Origin: Zygnema cylindricum
Lineage: Eukaryota > Streptophyta > Zygnematophyceae > Zygnematales > Zygnemataceae
Assembly (NCBI GenBank): GCA_037447655.1
Contig: JBBHKE010000766.1
Location: 62,001-126,000 of the forward strand
Length of the DNA: 64,000 nucleotides
Direction of reading: 5' to 3'
Positions 57,332 to 64,000 of the stretch are shown here, piece after piece. Position numbers and translations under genes: made by a program. The notes under the pieces are model-generated. The model was not told the origin of the DNA and ran no database searches. It saw only the letters and a list, made by a program, of their open reading frames with translations. Within the stretch, counting starts at the first letter, position 1, and the number at the start of each line of letters is the position of its first letter.

Positions 57332-57929
57332 TAGTATTGTAAAATTTACGTACAATAGGCATATTGTATGGGTGTACTGTCACCTACTTTTGAACTATGC
57401 TATTCACTTATTTAAAAAATATATATCTTATTTTTTTGAAGGATAGATACTTCTAGCGGCTTAGGCGGTTCGGCTCGATGGAATCTAACGGTTTGGTTTA
57501 GTCCGGAATTTTCAAACTTGAATTTAAATTGTTCTCCCCGGACGCGCGGAACTAAGGAAAAAGTACGGAATGGTACAAACTGCTGTACCTTACATGCATC
57601 AGCTTGAAACGTAAAGAAAATTGTTATGAGAACAGCCCAAAATGCTAGTGGACACACTCGAAAATAAGTAGTACGAAAATGTACATTTTGAGGAGACCTA
57701 ATGGGCTGTGTGGGGTGTCCACCCAGCCCCGTCAAAAATTATGCGTCCGTACCGACGGCCGCTATCTCCAACGCCCTTGGAGACACCGCCAACGGGTGGG
57801 AAGTACGGATCCTTGATATGGTTGGCCACGTGGCATTGCGCCGGTATCATCCTTTTTAGCCGAACTAAGCCGACTATTTAGTGTTTAAAAAAACAAAATA
57901 GTGCTTGTGTTTGTGCAAAATATCAACTA

Positions 57930-58144
57930 CACCGCCAATCGCTATTAGCGTGTAAGTTTTTTTAGCGTATATGAATAATTAGCGTGGTTTACGCTAATTG
58001 GGAATTTGATTTTTTTTCGAAGAAATCGTCTATACTAATTAGGAATTAGGGTTTTTTTAAATAGTGTAGATAATTCTATTTGATAATAATAAAAAAAAAG
58101 CGGGACGGAATTAGCGTACACAACGCTAATAGCAATTGGCGGTG
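57930..58144. mobile_element. TA-flanked MITE, short form (215 bp)
   Basis: Termini CACCGCCAATCGCTATTAGC (left) and the inverse with one mismatch, TA both sides. Both subterminal regions match the 541-bp copy at 22264-22804, so this looks like an internal deletion of it. Confidence 0.75.
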
Positions 58145-58216
58145 TACAGTGCTATACTACGATAGTACGGTCACTAGGACAGCAGGCAGCAGACTGCGAG
58201 AACCAATGAAGGAAAG

Positions 58217-58460
58217 TACACCGCGAATCGTAATTAGAGTAAATTACTCTAATTCGGTCGCTTGAAATTTCGACTCTATTACATCAAATAGAGTAAATGA
58301 TTCTAATTTTTTCATTATTCTAATTTAGGTAAGTCTAATTAGCGTAACAAAATTGTAATATATGTTCGTTTTAAATAGTGTGGAGTACGGACGACGTTCG
58401 TCCGTGCAAAACTGTACTTTTTTAAGTAAAAAGGTACAAATAATGATTTAATATAATCGC
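58217..58460. mobile_element. Left part of a long-form TA-flanked MITE
   Basis: Starts TA-CACCGCGAATCGTAATTAG and later has AAATAGTGTGGAGTACGG and GTACTTTTTTAAGTAAAAAGG, paralleling 54905 onward. No right terminus found. Confidence 0.5.
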
Positions 58461-58699
58461 ACTCGCACGTGAAATCGCACTAAACGAAAAATTAATCACA
58501 TCGAAAAAAAGCCGTTCGCATAACTCTCGTCCGTCGACAGCATCGTCGTCAGTGTGAACATCAGCTGGGTTTTTTAGGGTTTGCCGTTGGTAATTTTTGA
58601 CGGGGTTGGGTGCACACTTCTCGAAACCCATTAGGTGTACTAAAAGTGTACATTTTTTACGGGACTTTTCTTTTGAGGTGTCCACTTGCATTTTGGTAA

Positions 58700-59461
58700 G
58701 TTCACATAGCAATTCTCAAACTTTGAATTGTCGGGTGAATCCTGCCTTCCTGGCGTCAATCCTGATTATCGCCAACTGTACTCACAATTATGTACTTGTG
58801 GATCCAGGATCTACGTGCCGGCTGTTAACGCTGAAGCTGCCAAAAAGTCAACGTTCGAAGGAAATCAACAATATTGAACAACTCGCTGACTTGTGGACCC
58901 ACTGGAGTTAATCCGGATCTAGTGTGTTCAGCTTTAAACTTTTCAAATTAAATTTCTAACTGGGGCCTAGTTGGATTCGGACTATTGAGCTCTATCCTGA
59001 GCAGAGGTCTCTTCGTTCAGGAGTTAATAAAAATATCCATGTAAAATGTTGTCATATCAGATATCTAATGGGGGTAACAATCACGGTTTTACCGGAAAAT
59101 AAGGACAGTATTTTCGGCTCTCGGTCTGTTTCTTTTAGAAAAGTAACTTGCTTTGCCAATTAGAAAATCTGAGAGTTTTTTTGTATTTTAACATTTTCCT
59201 TTTATCCTTTCTGGTTTATATAGTATGACACTAAATTCGATAATAGTTTCAGAAATTTGAACCTATTAATTATTCTCCAACTTTGTCAACTGATGTTGCT
59301 GATACTTTGATCCGTGTGAAAAATCAAATGTATGTTTTCCTTCCTAAAACTTTACCTGAAACATTGTTTTTGAGTGTTTTTACATTTTGTTTTTCTGTTG
59401 ATGTTCAATTGTTCTCACAAATCTTTGACTACCTGAGTAGGTTCAAGTAATATAGGTTGAA

Positions 59462-59469
<8 letters not shown>
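58700..59469. other. Region upstream of the ALY-like gene, nothing definite
   Basis: No convincing exon, although 58700-58910 has higher GC than its surroundings. A noncoding first exon or promoter of the downstream gene could lie here. Confidence 0.35.
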
Positions 59470-59723
<254 letters not shown>

Positions 59724-60085
59724 GCTTTTTATAAGATGGATTTACATTTTTCAGGGTCCAGTCAAGTACTTGCTACGAACATGATACATTGTTTGTCTTT
59801 TTGATATGCTATATAAATACCTTGCCTTGAGGGTTGAATTTGCAAGAGAATGTTTGATCTGATGCTTTGAAAACTTATCATTTTATTTGGTACATGTTTT
59901 ATTACAATATGAAGGCATAGAATAGTATAGTTTTCATTTGATTGATAGAAAGTTCTTTTTTGTATATCCCCATGACAAGGGAAAACCCATATCTGACATA
60001 AAGTTTGTGTGCTTTACTATTTATTGCTCTTCAATTAGGATGAAATTTGTGGAAATTGGGAGTGTGTAGTACTCGAGATTGTTAT

Positions 60086-60278
<193 letters not shown>

Positions 60279-60412
60279 GAAGCTATTTTATTTCCAAGAA
60301 TAAAACTACAGAGTGACACTTCAACGCTCTGGAGCGGTTTGGATCTTTCGCGCTTCCAGAAGTTAAACTCTTCATGAACCGCTGATTTTGGTGTTTTTTG
60401 TAACATATTTTT

Positions 60413-60728
60413 ATGCATCCTATTCGTGCCCTTGAAAGCAGATTGATCATGGAGGATGGTCAAGAGGAGCAAGGAGGCAAACTTTCATTTTCAAAAGTTA
60501 CCAAAGAGGGCAAGATTCAGAAGATACGGTTAAAAAAAGGGGTAGGAAAAGGCAGGGCAACCTTAACCCTGGAATGCCACCAAGGACAGGAAGTTTCTTA
60601 TAAAGAATCAGCCAATCACAAGCTGGCGAATGGTTCAAGTACGGAAGTAAATAAAGGACGAAAGCTAAGTGAACAGTCGTCTGGTACGGATTGGTCGAAA
60701 TCAAAAATCAAGGGCCAGAATCCACTAG
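60413..60728 (+). CDS. ALY-like exon 1
   Basis: Encodes about 105 residues, Lys/Gly/Ser-rich ([20 protein letters not shown]). Ends at AG|GTAGGC in phase 1; the next exon supplies GT to make Gly. The true start may be ATG 60449 ([14 protein letters not shown]), because a splice acceptor AAAGCAG precedes it. Confidence 0.6.
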
Positions 60729-63700
60729 GTAGGCGCATGACCAAAGTTCTTATTTGAATAAACTTCAGCTGTCATTCATCAATGTATGGTTCATTGCTTT
60801 CATTTTTGGGGTGATATTAGAAAAAGGGAACGTAATCAGCGCGGGAAAGGACAGGAAAATGGTGAGAGGTAGAGGAGAGGCTGAGGGCGAGGAAGAGGTT
60901 TAACTGCGAAAATGATGGTCAGAGGAGCTTGAAACTAGAATACTGTATTTTTTCTTGTTGACTTGTAAGTGCTTATAAAGGCCACAGTTATGAGCCGCCA
61001 TTTGAGAGTTTATTTGAAAGCGGCCACTTGCGGAGGTCACGTCTAGCTTAGAGGATATTACTGGAAATCAACAATTTTGTGCTCTCCAATGATGTGAATA
61101 AACTGATTCACTAGGTAAACGTTTACAGGATGGTGGAAAACTACACTTCCCATCGCTATTAGTGTTAATACTTCTAATTTAGTCATAACTTTTTTTGTCC
61201 GAAATTTGTAATTAATTGTTAATAACACAATTTAAGGGATTGGCCTTACATCGATTACTTAACTCTGCCCTAAAGTAGTATTGTTGATGCTTATTTCGCT
61301 TTAATACTAATAAATTTGTTTCACTAACGGCGACCGGCAGTGTATCATGAATTACATATACACATAATATCTATGAAAGCCAGAGGGCCACCATGATTTA
61401 TTTGAAATTTGAAAACGTGTACAGGTAAAAAACCCTGGCTTATGGGAAAAAGAACTTCGCGGTTTCTGGCGACTGATGAAAAGCAAGAGGATTTTCAGCT
61501 TGAGCGTAATAAGGACAACTCTGAGAAACAGACGACAAGCTCTACACACAGGGATGGAGACAGACCGGAAGCCTCACGAGAGTCAGTTTTGGCGGAAACT
61601 GGACCTGCCCGTGGGAAAACATCGTCCTTTCTATCGCCTGAAGGAGGTCGAAAGGTAGGATAGACTATTTTGTCTTTGTTAGGGTCTTAAGCGAAGGGGA
61701 ATGTCTATTGGAGGTTTGTGGTATTTTATTAGAGCTTTAGCCGCTTTGGTCCATCCAGGACGTCTGTCACACCTTTATGCAAGGCAGGATTAATCTAGGT
61801 GCTGAACTTGATGACGAGTTAAATGAATAGGGGTTACCTATCTTGCAAAATGAATAGGATTTGTTTAGAAAAACAAACAATTTTCATTGTAGAGAATTGA
61901 ATAGGATTTTTTAATTTAGAGAAATAAATAGGAGTTTGTTTTTTCAGAGAAGTGAGCTTGTATAAAGGCGCTTGCTCCGAGTTGTTGATGAAATGATCGC
62001 CCAAGTACTCGCTTAGATGTGGTCTTTGCCGTAAGTATTATGCTGGTTTCTGATCCAAAACTACGCTGGCCATCGCCATTAGAGTTGGTCGACTGTTAGT
62101 GTTAATTCTTTTCTAGAATCCACTACATTCAATTACGTTTTAACACTTGGCACACTGTGGGCCAGTTAATTAAATAGTGATACGGACACTAGTTTACGAT
62201 TTTTGGTCAAAAAAATTGGCACTCGAATTAGAGTGATTAACATTATTAGTGATGGACAGTGCAGTGCTTTTGCCACTATCTTGCTTGGATTGAAGGATTT
62301 CTCTTGTCTCTGCCTGCTCTCTTCAATGAACATCTCTGCTTGTATGATATGAGTAAGATGTTCAATTCCATAAGATGAGGCAAATTTTTCTATGATGTAT
62401 AGGAACTGCTCACTTCTCTTCCTTTACCCCCACTCTCTGCAAACTGTAATGCAGAAACGCAAAATTCATGACTTGCTCGGTCCTGCATGGAGCCAAAAGG
62501 AACTTGAGGCTTTTTACCAAGCATATCGACAATGTGGTAAAAACTGGGAACAGGTAAGCTTGTTGACAGGGGATTCTCACAGAGCTATTCACTTCACTAC
62601 GAATGATTATAGAATTGTGCAGCTCTGTTAGGGGAAATTGTATTATCCGCATGTGAGTAAAAGCATTCATATGTGGGTCCTGTATAAGGCCTCACCCTCG
62701 CCAATTGCTCTGGGCATGTATTTGATTTTGCCTGCCTTCTTTCCATTGTCGTTATTTTGTTGGCTTCCATGGGCAAGGAACAAAGGAACATAGAAAGGGT
62801 GAGCAGGAAATAGGAGGAATCTCCTCAGATGGTGGTTGCTGCCTTCATTTTTTGATCCATTTTGGCTAGAGGGTTATATATTTGTTGTTGTATTTTTTTG
62901 GATTAAAGAATTGTTTTGGTTGATTCCTATCGAATACAGCAACTAAGCAGTAACTGTCACGCCCTGTGAGCGAACTTGGTTTAATTTAGGGAGTTTCTGA
63001 GGCACTCAAACATTTGGCTGTCAGGTTGCAAGTAAGGTACCAAGAAGGACAGAAGAGATGGTGGAATCTCTGTTCAACATGAATCGAGTAAGTCACTCTC
63101 AGCTGTTTTGTTATTACTTGTAACTCTTGATCTTTGGCTAGTGATGATTACAGTGCCTTTCTTGTTTGCATGTAGAGAAACGGGCTCCTCTACGTTTGGT
63201 AGAGGCTCTGCATAGGCAGAGGTGACAAATTCTGTGTAATGGCAGTCAGTTTTTATGTCAAAGTGTTAGCTCCCATGTTAAGGCAGCCACTATAGAGTAA
63301 TGTTGCCTCATGATCCGTGAATAGCAGCAACAACTTGGTTTGCAGAAGCTTATTCTATGAGGGTTAAAAATAAAGGGGAGCAGGAATCTTTTTGGTGAAA
63401 TGGTATTGGCAAACAATGATGTAACCCATTGGTTGTTTCCATTTTCTGGGTATTTCAGCTATAACTGAACGAACTTGTTTGTTTGTTAACAATATTAAAT
63501 TGCAAACGCCCAATGATTTATTGGAAATAAATCCTCATTTTTCATGGGTAGGAGATTACGTACAAATATGTTGGCAGATCCACTATTAGTCTAAAATTTA
63601 TGTTTTCTAAGAGGCAACTGATGTTTTGCACCAGTATGGTATTTAAGCTCTTAAAGATCTGAAAGAGCTTGTCAATCATTTGCCAGGTTGTTGATGCATA

Positions 63701-63975
63701 TGAATTTTCTGAGTTGTTCCTGTTTTTTTTGGTTGTTTTTTTTGTAGTTCGTTTGTCAGTTTGCGACAGGAAGTGCTGGGTCTGTAGGATATTCGCTACT
63801 TTTTTAAGTTCAATCTGGCTTGTCTGCAGGATTTAAAAAATGGTCGTAGGTGATGGCCATGGTTTAATTTGAAAATTGCCATCACTAATGTCTGCAGGCA
63901 TACTTATCCCTTCCGGAAGGCTCTGCTTCAGTCGCAGGTTTAGTTGCCATGATGACCGATCATTACAGCATTATG
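60413..63975 (+). CDS. ALWAYS EARLY / LIN-9-like protein, 5' part (gene continues beyond window)
   Basis: Exons 60413-60728, 61425-61654, 62455-62553, 63025-63087 and 63898-63975 join with GT..AG sites and agreeing phases. The last three encode a SANT/Myb-like domain: [76 protein letters not shown]. This is the signature N-terminal region of plant ALY proteins, relatives of Drosophila Aly and LIN-9, subunits of the DREAM/MuvB cell-cycle transcription complex. The first two exons encode a Lys/Ser-rich region of about 180 residues, longer than I know from flowering-plant ALYs. A second in-frame ATG at 60449 follows a possible acceptor (AAAGCAG). The DIRP domain expected downstream is outside the window. 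Confidence 0.88.
61144..61342. mobile_element. TA-flanked MITE in ALY intron 1
   Basis: 199 bp, left end CACTTCCCATCGCTATTAGTG, right end inverse of CACTGCCGGTCGCCGTTAGTG, TA at both sides. It is a diverged member of the CACCG..ATCG family. Confidence 0.6.
61425..61654 (+). CDS. ALY-like exon 2
   Basis: Follows GTGTACAG and ends before GTAGGA in phase 0. Encodes [20 protein letters not shown] and a polar Ser/Thr/Glu-rich tail ending SPEGGRK, which joins KRKIHDLL of exon 3. Confidence 0.7.
62064..62261. mobile_element. TA-flanked MITE in ALY intron 2, diverged
   Basis: 198 bp, left CGCTGGCCATCGCCATTAGAG after TA, right the inverse of CACTGTCCATCACTAATAATG before CA. Same family and nearly the same length as the intron 1 copy. 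Confidence 0.5.
62455..62553 (+). CDS. ALY-like exon 3: SANT domain, first half
   Basis: 99 nt between TGCAG and GTAAGC, phase 0 at both ends. Encodes [20 protein letters not shown] and KNWEQ, the first helices of the SANT/Myb-like fold. Confidence 0.9.
63025..63087 (+). CDS. ALY-like exon 4: SANT domain, second half
   Basis: 63 nt between GTCAG and GTAAGT. Encodes [21 protein letters not shown], with [14 protein letters not shown] nearly as in plant ALYs. Confidence 0.92.
63898..63975 (+). CDS. ALY-like exon 5
   Basis: 78 nt between CTGCAG and GTAAAG. Encodes [20 protein letters not shown] and DHYSIM, the most conserved N-terminal block of plant ALY proteins. The gene continues to the right. 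Confidence 0.93.
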
Positions 63976-64000
63976 GTAAAGTCCAGTTTCCATTGCCAGT

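Larger units (their letters stand above)
57660..58700. repeat. Inverted pair of about 85-bp segments
   Basis: 57665-57742 (ATGTACATTTTGAGGAG..ACCCAGCCCCGTCAAAAATTA) recurs inverted at 58597-58670. The segments point away from each other with a complete MITE (57930-58144) and a partial one between. These may be the facing ends of two copies of an unidentified element. Confidence 0.5.

Overview
The window is nuclear DNA of a plant. It carries a spliced homologue of the plant ALWAYS EARLY/LIN-9 regulator, a U2 snRNA gene with a plant-type upstream element, a multi-exon leucine-rich-repeat gene with a canonical 72-nt LRR exon, and many plant-style Ty1/copia, Ty3/gypsy and MITE insertions. The species is not identifiable from sequence alone. 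The LRR-plus-EGF-like architecture and the diverged ALY N-terminus lean toward a non-flowering plant, but that is inference.

Layout. 1-5.8 kb: MITEs (hAT-like, two PIF/Harbinger-like elements sharing a TTA, one long-inverted-repeat element). 5.85-11.35 kb: a decayed gypsy element, its 3' side replaced by a foreign LTR. 12.0-12.3 kb: U2 snRNA on the minus strand. 12.6-20.2 kb: copia element C1 (minus) with a solo LTR inserted in one of its LTRs. 20.5-23.9 kb: a cluster of hAT-like and TA-flanked elements rich in GTACGG and TTTAGGG words. 24.5-42.2 kb: a predicted LRR/EGF/proline-rich gene on the plus strand. Its third intron is about 12.5 kb and holds copia C2, a three-level nest of DNA elements and a tRNA-like sequence. 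44.1-54.8 kb: copia C3, with a gag-only LTR element (minus) nested in its RNase H region. 54.9-58.5 kb: more MITEs. 59.5-60.3 kb: two long CT microsatellites. 60.4-64 kb: the 5' part of the ALY-like gene, whose introns carry two MITEs and which runs off the window.

Most notable: C1 and the gag-only element have, directly after the LTR, GGTTATGGGCCCACC. This matches the complement of the anticodon stem-loop (nt 26-40) of plant initiator tRNA-Met, the primer geometry known for Drosophila copia and yeast Ty5. The gypsy element, C2 and C3 instead carry ordinary 3'-end tRNA-iMet primer sites. The gag reading frame of the half-tRNA family starts inside the LTR and runs through the primer site. Their LTRs also keep a tRNA-like A-box/B-box pair.

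All retrotransposon genes seen are broken by stops or frameshifts, often with C-to-T-type changes. The two host protein genes and the U2 gene are the likely functional content. Exon models rest on splice-site and phase agreement read by eye.
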